Assembly (NCBI RefSeq): GCF_900104795.1
Contig: NZ_FNTG01000001.1
Coordinates: 1-64,000 of the forward strand
Origin: Burkholderia sp. WP9
Lineage (GTDB): Bacteria > Pseudomonadota > Gammaproteobacteria > Burkholderiales > Burkholderiaceae
Length of the DNA stretch: 64,000 nt
Reading direction: 5' to 3'
The translations under genes and the position numbers were made by a program. The notes beneath the pieces are model-generated. The model was not told the DNA's origin, did not search any database, and saw only the letters and a list, made by a program, of their open reading frames with translations. This document shows, in pieces, positions 34,189 to 46,100 of this stretch (positions are counted from its first letter, which is position 1; each line of letters begins with the position of its first letter).

Positions 34189-36561
34189 CTACAACACCTG
34201 GTGGCGTTTATCCTCTTCGAGGTGGCACTTTTTATATTTGACGCCGCTTCCGCACCAACAATGGTCATTTCGTCCCGGCAACCTCGGGGGATGATTCGGG
34301 ACGGGTTTCAAGTTTTGGGCCCGTTGACGCAGCTCCGCCGCCCGGGCTTCGGCTGCAGCATATCGCTGCGACCCGACCTCCGGAAAATCAACGACCTGCA
34401 GATACGCATCAACCAGACTGAGCGCGACATCGTAGGTCAGCACAAAGGCTTTTACCGGCAAGCTTTGCATCAAGGCGAAAGCCTCAGCCTCGTGAGCAAG
34501 CTTCTCGAGATTCGCATCGGCGTCTTCGCGGCGCAACCACAGTACGACAGGTTCGCTATTAACATCGAACATAGTCCATCGCTCTGCGTTTCTCTGAAGC
34601 GACGCAGACAGCTCAGCGACTTTCGATGCGACCAATGTGCGCATATCCCCGTCGAAGTCGAGGAGACAGGCCTGCGCAGCGAGCCACCCAGGCTTTCGCG
34701 CCTCATCGAGGGCCTGGCACAGCGACCAAAACTCTTGAGGCCCGTCTTGTCGAGGACGCGGCCGGTCAGCCCACGAGTCGTCCACAAAGTAGCGGTCGAT
34801 AACGTCAGAGTAGCCGGTAGTTAACAGTTCGTCGCCGCCGCGCTTCAACTCAATGAGGTCCCAATCGAAGCGGTTCTTTTTGATGTAAAACCCCAGGTGG
34901 TCGAGTTCATCGAAGACCATAGCCCTGCGGATGCCGGCGGCCTGCTGACGCACGCTCAGGTAGTGAAAGAACTCGCCGGCGCCTGGCAGGACCTTAGTCA
35001 CAACGAAGAGGTCGTCAATCGACAGTGAAACGAAGGGGTGCTTGCCCAATATCGGGTCAATGCCGGGCAGCTCCTTGCACATCGTCGAAAACGGCGCGAA
35101 TGACTCTACGGTAAGCCCGACAGGAATACACACGCGGTAGTCAGCGAGGCGTAGGCGGAGAACTTCCTCATAGTTCCCCTCATTTAGACGGAAGAGCGGG
35201 ACCCTTTCGGCTGAGGCCGCATATTCGAAGAAGCGTTTCGATTGCTCGTACGCCGCAGTCACGAGCTGCTTGACGCCCCTGACGTGATTCGTAAAGTTCG
35301 TGGCCGGGTTATGCATCGGCATGGCGCCGGCCTTTGCCTCTAGCTGAATTAGCACGTCGTCAATCAACACGAGGACATCGTTCTCGACCCACCTGCCAGT
35401 TTCGGGATGTTGGTAGTACACCTCTTTGAATACCTGGGCACCACGCAATTGCGAGGAACAAATGAGTTCGAACGCGTCTTCCGACATCCGTTGCTGATTC
35501 GTGTTCCAAGCCTGACGGTAGTCAGGCAGCCGTTCCCGCAAGCCCCATTGAATGGCGCGGTAGGCGCTGTCGCGAATGAAGGCAACGTCGGTCGCGTAGT
35601 AGCCATCATCTAGCTTCACGGCTGGTCGCACGCGCGCCGGCAATGTTCGATAGGGAGTCCCGCAGAAATCACCCGGTGCAAAAAACTCCCCGTTGCCCCC
35701 TCTTTCGAAAGCAAGGTCCACGAGCAGCGCTTCAGGGAGACTCGTTTTACGCGAAAGGTTACAAATTCCGCCACGGAACATATCGACTATCGCCGCCTGG
35801 CCACGCTCAAATATGCCCGGGTCCTCAGCGCGCAAAATCCGGGCTGCCTGTTCTTCCTCGACGCCCTGTTCGACGAGTGCGGAAAGCCTGCTCTGGCCCT
35901 CCCGCAGCACAGCAAACGCTTCGTCGTGCCCTTGCATCATCGAATGCGCAATCTGCTGGATGCCGGCGGCGACCTCGTTCGCTCCTATCCCATATGCGCG
36001 ATGCAAAGCCTCCCCATGTGGTGCGAGCACGAAGCGAAAAAACTCCCCTTCGAGCACTTGATAACGGTGCCCGCGCAGCGTAACCCAGTTCGCTTTGGCG
36101 AATATCTCGACCCGCGACGTCTCGGGTCCGAATTCGCCATCGCCACGTTGCGGGGTGCTGACCAGCGCGTAGTACTTGGCGGCCTTGTGCATCTGCTCAC
36201 AAAGCGCGACGAGCTCAATGCCGCTTTTCTCACTGAACGTGGGCGCCTGTTCGTCTTCTGGAGTGAAGCACGACAGCACGGCGTGAAGGTACTCCAAGGC
36301 CATCTGGAGAATCTCTATCTGCGTTGTCCGGGTTGCATCATTTGCGTCACCTTTCACGGCCACAAGAAGGAGTCGCGACCACAGATAGCCAAGAAGCTGC
36401 TTCGGGTCATTTCGAAGCACGTTGCTCTTAATCTTCTCCGCAAGCTTTTCGAGCTTGAGGCGCGAGCGCTCGACGGCGGGCGCCAGGTCAATCCGAGGCC
36501 CCACACGAACGACATTATGTGCGCTCCCATTGCGCGGCTGCTTCCTGTTTCGTCTGGCCAT
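34189..36561 (-). CDS. Nuclease-like protein with C-terminal SEC-C zinc motif
   Basis: 790 residues. A PD-(D/E)XK/NERD-like core is visible in the middle (about 390-415): ENDVLVLIDDVLIQLEAKAG, with the Asp and the ExK of the active site. The C-terminus has a SEC-C zinc-binding motif (CWCGSGVKYKKCH) after GRNDH. The rest is unassigned alpha/beta sequence. It is the first gene of the leftward pair with the SIR2 protein and is divergent from the STAND gene. ATG 36561 is preferred over 36594 by its purine-rich leader. A defence role is inferred from neighbours. Confidence 0.7.
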   Translation of the reverse strand: MARRNRKQPRNGSAHNVVRVGPRIDLAPAVERSRLKLEKLAEKIKSNVLRNDPKQLLGYLWSRLLLVAVKGDANDATRTTQIEILQMALEYLHAVLSCFTPEDEQAPTFSEKSGIELVALCEQMHKAAKYYALVSTPQRGDGEFGPETSRVEIFAKANWVTLRGHRYQVLEGEFFRFVLAPHGEALHRAYGIGANEVAAGIQQIAHSMMQGHDEAFAVLREGQSRLSALVEQGVEEEQAARILRAEDPGIFERGQAAIVDMFRGGICNLSRKTSLPEALLVDLAFERGGNGEFFAPGDFCGTPYRTLPARVRPAVKLDDGYYATDVAFIRDSAYRAIQWGLRERLPDYRQAWNTNQQRMSEDAFELICSSQLRGAQVFKEVYYQHPETGRWVENDVLVLIDDVLIQLEAKAGAMPMHNPATNFTNHVRGVKQLVTAAYEQSKRFFEYAASAERVPLFRLNEGNYEEVLRLRLADYRVCIPVGLTVESFAPFSTMCKELPGIDPILGKHPFVSLSIDDLFVVTKVLPGAGEFFHYLSVRQQAAGIRRAMVFDELDHLGFYIKKNRFDWDLIELKRGGDELLTTGYSDVIDRYFVDDSWADRPRPRQDGPQEFWSLCQALDEARKPGWLAAQACLLDFDGDMRTLVASKVAELSASLQRNAERWTMFDVNSEPVVLWLRREDADANLEKLAHEAEAFALMQSLPVKAFVLTYDVALSLVDAYLQVVDFPEVGSQRYAAAEARAAELRQRAQNLKPVPNHPPRLPGRNDHCWCGSGVKYKKCHLEEDKRHQVL

Positions 36562-36721
36562 AAATTTTCTCTTTCTTTTGGGGCGTACAGCCATCTGCTG
36601 TCGTCAGTGGTGAGTATGCGGATTGCACTCGTGCCATTCAAGGCGGTCATACAGCTTGCGCCTATAATGAGCCTCGTCCGCCTTTGAGCCAAGGGAGATA
36701 ACGGCTGTCAGCACCTGTCGG

Positions 36722-39592
36722 TTGCGGACGTACTCATATAGCGAACGAACGAAATTGACGCCAGGTACCGAACTCATCTGGAACTGCCCTCCGGCCATCG
36801 CTGATGCGGCAAACGAAGCGACGGTCGAAGTCAAGCTCATCGCGCCCTTGCTCGATGCGTTGGGCTATGGCGGCGACGACATAGCAGCGAAGCACCCCAT
36901 CAGGTTTCAGGACGGCCGTGCCGTCACAATCAAATATGCGGACTTCGTTATATTCGATGGCCCGTCGCGGGATGAGGGTGACGCTCTCCTTGTGATAGAG
37001 GCCAAACGGCCTGGCGAACGGATGGAGCCGGCCCGACGCCAAGCGGAGTCATACGCGCTTAGACTGCACGCTCTCGTGCACGTTGTCACGGACGGTCGCA
37101 CGCTTGAGGTCTGGCAGTATCGTCGCACAGGTAAATCCGAGCTCGTTGTCAACTGTCGAGTCTGCGACCTACCCGCTCATCGAGCCGAAATCGAAGCGAG
37201 TCTCGGTCGGGAAAGCCTTAAGGCGTATCGCGCGCAGATTCGCGAGCCGAACCTGCGCGACGTCGCGTGGGACCTGTCAGCATATGAAAACGCCGAACTT
37301 TCGAGACTGGCGGCCGGCGAAGCGCTGGTAAATCGGACGCTTCTTCGCACAGAATTTCCCTCTGCTGACTCGAAACCGATTTCTGCCGACGAGTACGTGG
37401 CGCTTGAGCCGCTAACCGTGATTTACGCCCCGTCAGGCATGGGTAAATCGTTTTCTTTGTTGCGGATGTTTCAGCAGGCATTGGTGCGCCGACGCCTTCT
37501 GATGGAGCGCCCCATTCCCGTGGCAATTTCGCTTCCTGACGCTGCGGCGTCTCACGGCGACATCAGAAAGTTCGCGTACGACAGGATAGTTGCGCACTGT
37601 CCGCAATTCACGCCGTCCATGTTCGGCGAGATATTGCGCACAAATGGGTTGAACTTGCATTGTGATGCGTTCGACCGCGTTCCGGACTCCCGGCGGCCGC
37701 ATATAGAGACCGAACTGAGCCTCTTGCTCAGAGATTCACCCCGCACGAGATTGACCGTGTTTTCGCGTCGGGGCACAGCTCCCCAACTCAAAGCCGATAC
37801 ATACTATCTGCAACCACTAGACCTTGGGCAACAGAAGGAACTGGAAAGGGTCATCCGGTGCGCGAAATCGCCATTGGATGGCGACGGGCTCGCGGTTGTC
37901 CCATCGTTGTTGCCCGACTTTTTCAAGAGGATAGCGGGTAGCCCTCTCATCTTTGCTCGACTGGTTGAGTTTTATGCCGAGAATGGCAAGCTGCCGACCG
38001 ATTTGGCCGAGCTGTTTCGATTCTGGCTGGGAGAAGCACTTCGCCGCCGTGAGCACAAGCCCACGACATACGCCGCTCTCGAAAGCGCTTTGACAGCCAT
38101 CTCGCTTCGGACGTGGGACGGCGCGGCCACTGTATCGGAAATTTCCGAGGCCCTGAGCGAGAGGGGCCTCCCTCTTGAGTTTCTCGACAGGCTTGTTGAG
38201 CTAGGGGCAATCATTGAAAGCGACGGCCGTTTTGAAGTCGAGCACGAGGCACTGGCCGATTATCTGCGTGCGAAGGCGACCGTCGAAGCCGTCCACATAG
38301 ACCCGGACACAGTCATTCACGCGAGTCGACTTAACAGCGACGCCTTCTTCCCCGTTCTTCTTTCCGCACTGACGACAGATACTGATGCGCAGCGCAAGGT
38401 GCTCACTCAACTCACATCTCTCGGACTCGAAGGCTATCTCAACGCAGTCCGCTTCCGGGGGAAGGCGGCGAAAGGTCACAACTCCCTGTCGACAGCGGAT
38501 GTTGAAGCGAATATGGCTACGGAGGTCGTCGATGGCTTCATGGCGCCGGCGCGACGGTTTTTCCCCGGCTTACTTGCGGATTTGATAGCGACCGCCACAG
38601 GCGTCCGCGCGACAACCGTCCATGCGGCCGTGAAGCTCTCTGATAAAGGTACGGCTGTCCGATTTTCACTCTTCGGCGGGGACGCTGAAGAGACGGGCGA
38701 GGACCCGTACCGCGAATCCCGTCTCGGCAGGCAAGACTTCGCCCCAATGGGCCGTGAAATTGGACTGGAAGCGCTGCACGGCTCGCTGGACAAGCTCATA
38801 TCGGACTCCCACCTGCGCGGCGGTCCAGTTTGGCATGAAGAGCGGCTGTTGAGCCGCTTACGTCTCCTCCTCGTGGGACGGGCTGCCGTGGAGTCTTCCC
38901 TCCATATCAGCCAGCAACTGGCATTCTGGGAAAAATATCGAGGGGAAACCTATGTTTGCTCAATACGCGGCGTACTTTGTGAGGTCTCAGTTGACGAGAT
39001 TCTCGTCGACCTCGACGTATTGGCAACAGCAGGCGTTAGCGAGGCGACGGTCTGGTGGAACTCTGGCGGCGACGACCAATGGTGGACTCGGGACTGGGAC
39101 GAACGCGACGAGACGTTGCAGCAGTACTATACGCGGGCCGACGCGGCATACGCCGAGCTTATCGCTTTGAACTTCAGTGAAGTCGCGAACGACTTGGCCA
39201 CGTACACTCTGTTGCCCCGTTCGTGGGAGGTCTATTTCCAGCCGAAGAGCACCGGCCGCCGACCATGGATTACAGCGCTATGGCACCCGGTCGCCGACGA
39301 GGCCGATGTTGCCGTTCGTGTCGTCAGAGGCACGCCGGCCGAAGGACTAACCGACATCAAGGCAGGGTGGTTTGACGAGACCGCCGCCAAACTGAATTCG
39401 CTTGGGCGACGATTCCGAGACGTCGCATATGGCACGGGAATTCCACCGTCATTCTCGGGGCGCACGCTGACGGGAGGTTACGACGGCAAGACGGCCGCTC
39501 TCAGAACCGCTTGCCAGCGGTTGCGGCATGAATTCCAAAGTCACTTTTATCAGGTCACAGGCAGGTCGCTACCCATCGGGTCTGAAGAGTAA
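36722..39592 (+). CDS. Nuclease-STAND NTPase fusion protein
   Basis: 956 residues. The N-terminal domain resembles the HsdR N-terminal nuclease: HPIRFQDGRAVTIKYADFVIF, then LLVIEAKRPGE (Asp74, Glu93-Ala-Lys95). A STAND/NACHT-type P-loop APSGMGKS follows at 236-243, then an ATPase region and a helical C-terminal half (about 420-956) that may be the sensor. A nuclease effector on a STAND switch is the logic of Avs-type antiphage proteins. TTG 36722 is the only in-frame start before the conserved region. Divergent from the SEC-C gene, upstream of hsdM by 222 bp. Confidence 0.68.
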   Translation: MRTYSYSERTKLTPGTELIWNCPPAIADAANEATVEVKLIAPLLDALGYGGDDIAAKHPIRFQDGRAVTIKYADFVIFDGPSRDEGDALLVIEAKRPGERMEPARRQAESYALRLHALVHVVTDGRTLEVWQYRRTGKSELVVNCRVCDLPAHRAEIEASLGRESLKAYRAQIREPNLRDVAWDLSAYENAELSRLAAGEALVNRTLLRTEFPSADSKPISADEYVALEPLTVIYAPSGMGKSFSLLRMFQQALVRRRLLMERPIPVAISLPDAAASHGDIRKFAYDRIVAHCPQFTPSMFGEILRTNGLNLHCDAFDRVPDSRRPHIETELSLLLRDSPRTRLTVFSRRGTAPQLKADTYYLQPLDLGQQKELERVIRCAKSPLDGDGLAVVPSLLPDFFKRIAGSPLIFARLVEFYAENGKLPTDLAELFRFWLGEALRRREHKPTTYAALESALTAISLRTWDGAATVSEISEALSERGLPLEFLDRLVELGAIIESDGRFEVEHEALADYLRAKATVEAVHIDPDTVIHASRLNSDAFFPVLLSALTTDTDAQRKVLTQLTSLGLEGYLNAVRFRGKAAKGHNSLSTADVEANMATEVVDGFMAPARRFFPGLLADLIATATGVRATTVHAAVKLSDKGTAVRFSLFGGDAEETGEDPYRESRLGRQDFAPMGREIGLEALHGSLDKLISDSHLRGGPVWHEERLLSRLRLLLVGRAAVESSLHISQQLAFWEKYRGETYVCSIRGVLCEVSVDEILVDLDVLATAGVSEATVWWNSGGDDQWWTRDWDERDETLQQYYTRADAAYAELIALNFSEVANDLATYTLLPRSWEVYFQPKSTGRRPWITALWHPVADEADVAVRVVRGTPAEGLTDIKAGWFDETAAKLNSLGRRFRDVAYGTGIPPSFSGRTLTGGYDGKTAALRTACQRLRHEFQSHFYQVTGRSLPIGSEE

Positions 39593-39728
39593 CTGTCAGC
39601 CGTCCGGGAGGTGTGCGCTGACCACAAGTCGCCAGGAACCGCCGCCTTCGAAGCTACGGGTGAACAGGGTTTGACCGAGACACTCGCGTCGGCTTGCCCC
39701 GATGGGAGTTAAAATCACCGGCATTTCC

Positions 39729-39745
39729 TGCCGTTAATTACGGCA
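39729..39745. promoter_or_regulatory. Inverted repeat upstream of hsdM
   Basis: TGCCGTTAATTACGGCA, a 17-bp repeat with 6-bp arms, 70 bp before the hsdM start, in the only sizeable gap of the rightward block. A candidate operator controlling methylase before restriction. Confidence 0.4.
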
Positions 39746-39814
39746 ACGCCAAATCACCGTCCGACTGGGGCGGTCGACAAGCCAACAAGTAGTAGCGGGA
39801 TAGGTATCGAAAAA

Positions 39815-41653
39815 ATGAACCATCAGGCCTTGTCTTCTTTCATCTGGTCCGTAGCTGACTTGCTACGTGGCGATTACAAGCAATCGGAGTACGGACGCGT
39901 CATCCTGCCATTTACCGTACTGCGACGTCTCGATTGCGTGCTTGAGCCGACGAAGGCGGCAGTACTAGCTGAATTTGACGCAAAGACGAAGGCAGGGCTG
40001 AACCCGGACCCATTCCTCACGCGCAAAGCCGGACAGTCGTTCTACAATACCTCACCGCTCGACCTCGTGAAGCTGCTGGGTGACCAGGACCATATCCGGC
40101 AGAACCTGTATACATACATCCAAGCATTTTCGCCCGCCGCGCGAGACATCTTTGAACGTTTCGACTTTTACACCCAGGTGGAACGACTGGCAAAAGCCAA
40201 CCTGCTATACCTGGTCACGGAGAAGTTTGCAAACATCGACTTGCACCCTTCGGCCGTAGATAACACGCAGATGGGTTTAGTGTTCGAGGAACTCATCCGG
40301 AAGTTTGCGGAAATCTCGAACGAGACGGCCGGGGAGCATTTTACCCCGCGTGAGGTCATCCGTTTAATGGTGAACCTGCTGTTCATCGAGGACGACGATG
40401 TGCTTACGCCTGGTAACGCCGTCGTGCGCACAATCTACGACCCGACCGCAGGGACTGGCGGCATGCTGTCGGTAGCAGGCGAATTTCTGCTCGACCACAA
40501 TCCGGCAGCCCGTTTGACGATGTTTGGCCAAGAATTGAACGATGAGTCGTATGCCATCTGCAAGGCGGACATGCTCATCAAGGACCAGGACGTCACGAAC
40601 ATCGTTGCCGGCAATACTCTGTCGGACGACGGTCACAGCGGACGCAAGTTCGACTACATGCTCTCGAATCCGCCGTTCGGCGTGGAGTGGAAAAAGGTCG
40701 AAAAGGCGGTGCGCAAGGAGCATGAAGAGAAGGGCTTTGATGGCCGCTTCGGCCCTGGGTTGCCCCGTGTGTCTGACGGCTCGATGTTATTCCTGATGCA
40801 TCTGCTCTCGAAGATGCGCCCCGCGCAGGAAGGCGGCAGCCGCTTCGGCATCGTGCTGAACGGCTCGCCGCTCTTTACCGGTGGTGCTGGCTCTGGCGAG
40901 TCCGAAATCCGTCGCTACGTGCTGGAGAACGACCTGGTGGAGGCCATCATCGGCCTGCCGACCGACATGTTCTACAACACCGGCATCGCGACGTACGTGT
41001 GGATTCTGTCGAACAAAAAGCCGCAGAACCGCAAGGGTTACGTGCAGCTTATCGACGCGTCCAGCTTCTGGCAGAAGATGCGCAAAAGCTTGGGCAGCAA
41101 GCGCAAAGAGATGTCCGAAGAGCATATTGCGACTGTTACCCGGCTCTTCGGAGATTTCGTCGAGGCTGAACTGGCTACCGTCGTGGATGTCGAGGGCAAA
41201 GAGCTTTCCCGGTGGGTCATGCTTGGTGGCGGGCGGGCGCCGGAAGTGCCTGCTGGCGGCAAGTTGAAGTCGACACCAATTTCGCGAGTATTCAGGAACG
41301 AAGACTTTGGCTTCACGACGATTACTATTGAGCGGCCGCTACGGGACGGGAATGGTAAGGTCATGCTCGGCCTGAAGGGAAAACAGAAAGGCCAGCCACA
41401 ACCGGATAGTGCGTTGCGCGACGCCGAGAACGTACCGCTTTCCGAAGACATCGCCGCTTACTTCAAACGGGAAGTGCTGCCTCATGCGCCCGACGCGTGG
41501 ATTGATGACGAAAAGAGCAAGATAGGCTACGAGATTCCCTTCAACCGACATTTCTACGTGTTCGAGCCACCGCGCGACTTGCACACGATTGACGAAGAAT
41601 TGAAGGCGGTGTCGGCCAATATCATGAGGATGCTTGAGGAACTGGCGGAATGA
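39815..41653 (+). CDS. hsdM: Type I restriction-modification methylase subunit
   Basis: 612-residue N6-adenine methyltransferase subunit. HsdM N-terminal helical domain at residues 4-140, SAM-binding motif DPTAGTGGM at 209-217 and catalytic NPPF at 285-288. The length is on the long side for HsdM, with a C-terminal extension after about residue 480 found in some type I families. The stop overlaps the hsdS start (ATGA). With HsdS it methylates the host sites; with HsdR it forms the restriction complex. Confidence 0.94.
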   Translation: MNHQALSSFIWSVADLLRGDYKQSEYGRVILPFTVLRRLDCVLEPTKAAVLAEFDAKTKAGLNPDPFLTRKAGQSFYNTSPLDLVKLLGDQDHIRQNLYTYIQAFSPAARDIFERFDFYTQVERLAKANLLYLVTEKFANIDLHPSAVDNTQMGLVFEELIRKFAEISNETAGEHFTPREVIRLMVNLLFIEDDDVLTPGNAVVRTIYDPTAGTGGMLSVAGEFLLDHNPAARLTMFGQELNDESYAICKADMLIKDQDVTNIVAGNTLSDDGHSGRKFDYMLSNPPFGVEWKKVEKAVRKEHEEKGFDGRFGPGLPRVSDGSMLFLMHLLSKMRPAQEGGSRFGIVLNGSPLFTGGAGSGESEIRRYVLENDLVEAIIGLPTDMFYNTGIATYVWILSNKKPQNRKGYVQLIDASSFWQKMRKSLGSKRKEMSEEHIATVTRLFGDFVEAELATVVDVEGKELSRWVMLGGGRAPEVPAGGKLKSTPISRVFRNEDFGFTTITIERPLRDGNGKVMLGLKGKQKGQPQPDSALRDAENVPLSEDIAAYFKREVLPHAPDAWIDDEKSKIGYEIPFNRHFYVFEPPRDLHTIDEELKAVSANIMRMLEELAE

Positions 41654-43020
41654 GCTTGTCACGCTATCGAGAATACAAGGACAGCGGCCACGAGTGGCTC
41701 GCAGAGGTGCCGCAGCATTGGAATGTGAAGCGTGTTAAGAGGCTAGTTAGCTCAATCGAACAGGGCTGGAGCCCACAGTGCGAGAATTGGGCGGTTGATG
41801 GCGAAGATGAGTGGGGCGTTCTTAAAGTCGGCTGCGTGAACGGTGGAGTGTTCAACCCGCTCGAGAACAAGAAACTGCCTTCCGAGCTAACGGCAATCCC
41901 CGAACTCGGTATTGCGCAAGGGGATTTGCTAATTTCTCGCGCCAACACGCGGGAGCTGGTTGGTAGCGCGGCCGTGGCCACGAAGGACTATAGAAATCTT
42001 TTGCTATGTGACAAGCTGTATCGGCTTCGTTTGCAGAGCGAGCAATGCACGCCGCATTTCTTGTCCTGCTACCTCGGCATCGAAGAAGTCAGGGGGCAAA
42101 TCGAATTAGCGGCTACTGGCGCAAGCAGCTCGATGCTCAATATCGGACAATCCGTAATTCTCGAGCTACCCGTACCTCTGCCACCTTTCAAAGAGCAATT
42201 GGCCATCGCTGCTTTCCTCGACCGCGAAACCAGCATGATTGATACTCTGATTTCAGAGCAGGAAAAGCTCCTCACCCTGCTGGCAGAAAAGCGGCAAGCC
42301 GTCATCTCGCACGCGGTGGCCCGAGGCCTCAATCCGGACGCGCCAAAGAAGGATTCGGGTGTGGCATGGCTAGGCGACGTACCGGTGCATTGGGAGGTCG
42401 TCGGTCTCACGAAGTATCTTGAATCCGTTGTGGATTACCGGGGCCGCACTCCCACCAAGGTTGATGAGGGCGTTTTTTTGGTTACGGCCAAAAACATTCG
42501 AGACGGCGTCATTGATTACGAGTCGTCGAAAGAGTACATCGGGACTGCAGAATACGACGAAGTCATGAGACGAGGTCTCCCCAAAGTCGGGGACGTGCTA
42601 TTTACGACCGAGGCGCCCCTCGGACAAGTTGCGTTGGTGGACCGCGAAGATATCGCTTTGGCTCAGCGTGTCATAAAGTTCAGAGGAGAGAGCACTCATC
42701 TAGACAATCGTTTTCTCAAATTCTGGATTATGGGAGACGCTTGCCAGTTCAATCTAGCGCAGCTGGCGACAGGCTCTACCGCGTTAGGTATCAAAGGCAG
42801 CAAAATCGGGCAGGTTCGATTGTGCTTGCCGCCGCTTGATGAGCAAGCGGCAATTGTGGGCCATATCGAGCGGAATGTTGTTGAGCTTGATGCCCTGAAA
42901 ACCGAAGCGGAACGCGCTGTAGAACTGCTGAAGGAGCGGCGTAGCGCCCTTATTTCCGCTGCCGTCACTGGCAAAATCGACGTGCGCGGGCAGTCTCTTG
43001 CGCTGGAAGCCGCAGCATGA
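41650..43020 (+). CDS. hsdS: Type I restriction-modification specificity subunit
   Basis: 456-residue HsdS with two target-recognition domains (about 15-175 and 235-400), each followed by a conserved helix. The first helix reads around [19 protein letters not shown], the second around [20 protein letters not shown], which set the spacing between the two halves of the DNA site. Both halves look intact. It overlaps hsdM by 4 nt. The sequence recognised cannot be predicted here. Confidence 0.93.
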   Translation: MSLSRYREYKDSGHEWLAEVPQHWNVKRVKRLVSSIEQGWSPQCENWAVDGEDEWGVLKVGCVNGGVFNPLENKKLPSELTAIPELGIAQGDLLISRANTRELVGSAAVATKDYRNLLLCDKLYRLRLQSEQCTPHFLSCYLGIEEVRGQIELAATGASSSMLNIGQSVILELPVPLPPFKEQLAIAAFLDRETSMIDTLISEQEKLLTLLAEKRQAVISHAVARGLNPDAPKKDSGVAWLGDVPVHWEVVGLTKYLESVVDYRGRTPTKVDEGVFLVTAKNIRDGVIDYESSKEYIGTAEYDEVMRRGLPKVGDVLFTTEAPLGQVALVDREDIALAQRVIKFRGESTHLDNRFLKFWIMGDACQFNLAQLATGSTALGIKGSKIGQVRLCLPPLDEQAAIVGHIERNVVELDALKTEAERAVELLKERRSALISAAVTGKIDVRGQSLALEAAA

Positions 43021-43121
43021 ACGTCGTCGGCTCGTTTCGCCTTTCCGCCCACGACGAGGTGACGACTCGTGAGACTTGCCAACGCGCCACACAACAAGAA
43101 CAGACCATTCCGGGGTAACGC

Positions 43122-46100
43122 ATGAGCAACCTGCACCAGGAGCACCACTTCGAGGCGGAAATCTGCCAGCACCTGGGTGCCAACGGCTGGCTCTACGCAG
43201 AGGGTGATGCGGCGCGGTACGACCGCCCGAACGCCGTCTATCTTCCCGACCTGCTGGCGTGGGTTGAAGAAACTCAGCCCGCCGCCTGGCAGCGCCTAAC
43301 CAAGACGCACGGTCCGGCCGTGAGTGACCGGCTTGCCGACCGGGTGCGCAAGAGTCTGAATGAGCGCGGCACTCTCGACGTCCTGCGGCGCGGCGTGGAG
43401 ATGCTGGGTCTGAAGGAGCCGCTGTCACTGGTGCAGTTCAAACCGTCGCTCGCCATCAACCCAGCCATTCTGCAGCGCTACGCAGCAAACCGCTTGCGCG
43501 TCGTGCGCCAAGTGCGGCATTCGCCGAACAACCCGCTAGAAGAACTGGACCTCGTGCTATTCGTCAACGGCATTCCGGTTGCCACGGTCGAACTGAAGTC
43601 CAACTTCACGCAGAGTGTGCAGGACGCAGTGGACCAGTATCGCTTCGACCGGCACCCGCATCCCAAAGCAGGCATAGTCGAGCCGCTGCTCAGCTTCCCC
43701 GGCGGTGCGCTGGTGCATTTTGCTGTCAGCCAGAGCGAAGTCATGATGTGCACTAGGTTGGCTGGCCCCTCGAGCGTTTTTCTACCCTTTAACCGGGGCA
43801 ACGAGGGCGCGGCCGGAAATGCACCGAATCCAGGTGGCTTTGCCACCGCCTACCTGTGGGAAGACATCTGGGCTCGCGAGAGCTGGCTCGAGATTCTAGG
43901 CCGCTATCTGATTGGCAAACGCGACGACAAGAAACAGCTCAAGAGCGTCATCTTCCCCCGATACCACCAGCTTGATGCGACCCGCAAATTGGTTGCCGAC
44001 GCGCTAGCTAGGGGCGCGGGCGAGCGCTACCTTATCCAGCATTCCGCAGGCTCCGGCAAGACCAACTCGATTGCATGGACGGCGCACTTCCTTGCTGACC
44101 TGCATGATGCTGAACACAATAAGATGTTCGACAGTGTGCTGGTCGTGTCGGACCGTACAGTTCTCGACGCGCAGCTGCAGGAAGCTATCTTCGACTTTGA
44201 GCGCACCACCGGCGTGGTTGCCACCATCACGAACGAGCACGGCAGCAAAAGCGCCCAACTCAGCCAGGCGCTGAAAGACGGCAAGAAGATTATTGTCTGT
44301 ACCATCCAGACCTTTCCGTTTGCGTTGCAGGCCGTGCAGGAGCTGGCCGCCACCGAGGGCAAGCGCTTTGCCGTCATCGCGGACGAGGCGCACAGTTCGC
44401 AGACGGGCGAAGCAGCCTCGAAACTGAAGCAACTGTTGTCAGTCGAGGAGTGGAATGCATTGCAGGACGGAGGCGAAATCGACACGGAAGCGCTGCTCGC
44501 CGCCCAAATGGAAGCGCGCACCGGCGCAAAGGGCTTGACGTACGTAGCTTTCACGGCGACGCCGAAACAGAAGACCCTTGAGCTCTTCGGTCGTCCCGCC
44601 CCGGACGGCCTACCGCAACCATTCCACGTGTATTCGATGCGCCAGGCAATCGAGGAAGGCTTCATCCTCGATGTCCTCAAGAACTACACGAGTTACAAGC
44701 TCGCCTTCAAACTCGCACACGACGGTCACGAGCTCGACGAGAAACAGGTCGAGCGTAGCACTGCGATGAAAGGCATCATGCAGTGGGTCCGGCTGCACCC
44801 GTACAACATATCGCAGAAGGTTCAGGTCGTTGTCGAGCACTATCGCGAGAATGTGCAGCCACTGCTCGACGGCCGCGCGAAGGCGATGGTAGTTGTGGCC
44901 AGCCGCAAGGAAGCGGTGCGCTGGCAGAAGGCGATTCGCGCCTATATCGAAAAACAGAATTATCCGCTTGGCGTGCTTGTTGCATTCTCCGGCGAAATCG
45001 ACGACCTCGAGACCTTTCCAATGCCGGTGTCCGAGACCAGCAAGGAACTGAATCCCGGGCTCAAGGGTCGCGACATCCGGGACGCGTTCAGCGAACCCAG
45101 CTACCACCTCCTGCTCGTGGCCAACAAGTTTCAGACCGGCTTCGACCAGCCGCTGCTGTGCGGCATGTACGTCGACAAGATGCTGGGCGGTATTCAGGCG
45201 GTACAAACGCTCTCGCGCCTGAACCGCGCGTATCTGGGCAAGGACACCACCTACATTCTCGACTTCGTCAATGACGCCGGCGAAATTCTGAAGGCGTTCA
45301 AGACCTATTACGAGACCGCAGAACTCGAAGCGACAACGGACCCGCACAAGGTCTACGACCTACGGGCCAAGCTCGACGCGAGCGGCAACTACGATGACTT
45401 TGAGGTCGAGCGGGTAGCAAAGGTTGACCTTGACCCGAAAGGAACTCAGGCGCAATTGGACGCGGCAATCGCTCCCGTCGCGAACCGCTTGCTTAAGCGC
45501 TACAAGTCCACGTGGCAGGAGCGAACTTATGCCGAGGAGCAACATGACGACAAGGCCGCTCAGGCTGCAAAAGATGCCCTCGACGCGCTCGTTCTCTTCA
45601 AAAATGATATGGGCGCATTCATCCGCCTGTACGCGTTTCTGTCCCAGATTTTCGATTACGGCAATACCGATATTGAAAAGCGCTTCCTGTTCTTCAAGCG
45701 GCTGGGACCGCTGCTGGAGTTCGGCCGTGAACGCGACGCGGTCGACCTTTCCAAAGTGGTGTTGACTCACCATAACTTGCGAAACACCGGCAGACAAACG
45801 CTGAATCTCGGGCATGGTGAATCGCCAAAGCTGCCGCCGATGGATGCTGTCGGAAGCGGTTCCGTTCAGGATAAACAGCAAGCGTTTCTCGACGAAATAA
45901 TCGAGAAGGTCAATGGCCTGTTCGAAGGCGAGCTCACGGACGATGACCAGCTCGTGTACGTCAACGGCGTCATCAAGGGCAAGTTGCTGGAAAACGCTAC
46001 CTTGGTGCAGCAGGCGATGAGCAACAGCAAGGAGCAGTTTGCAAGCTCACCGGACCTGAAAAATGCGTTGCTTCACGCCATCATGGATGCGTTCGAAGCG

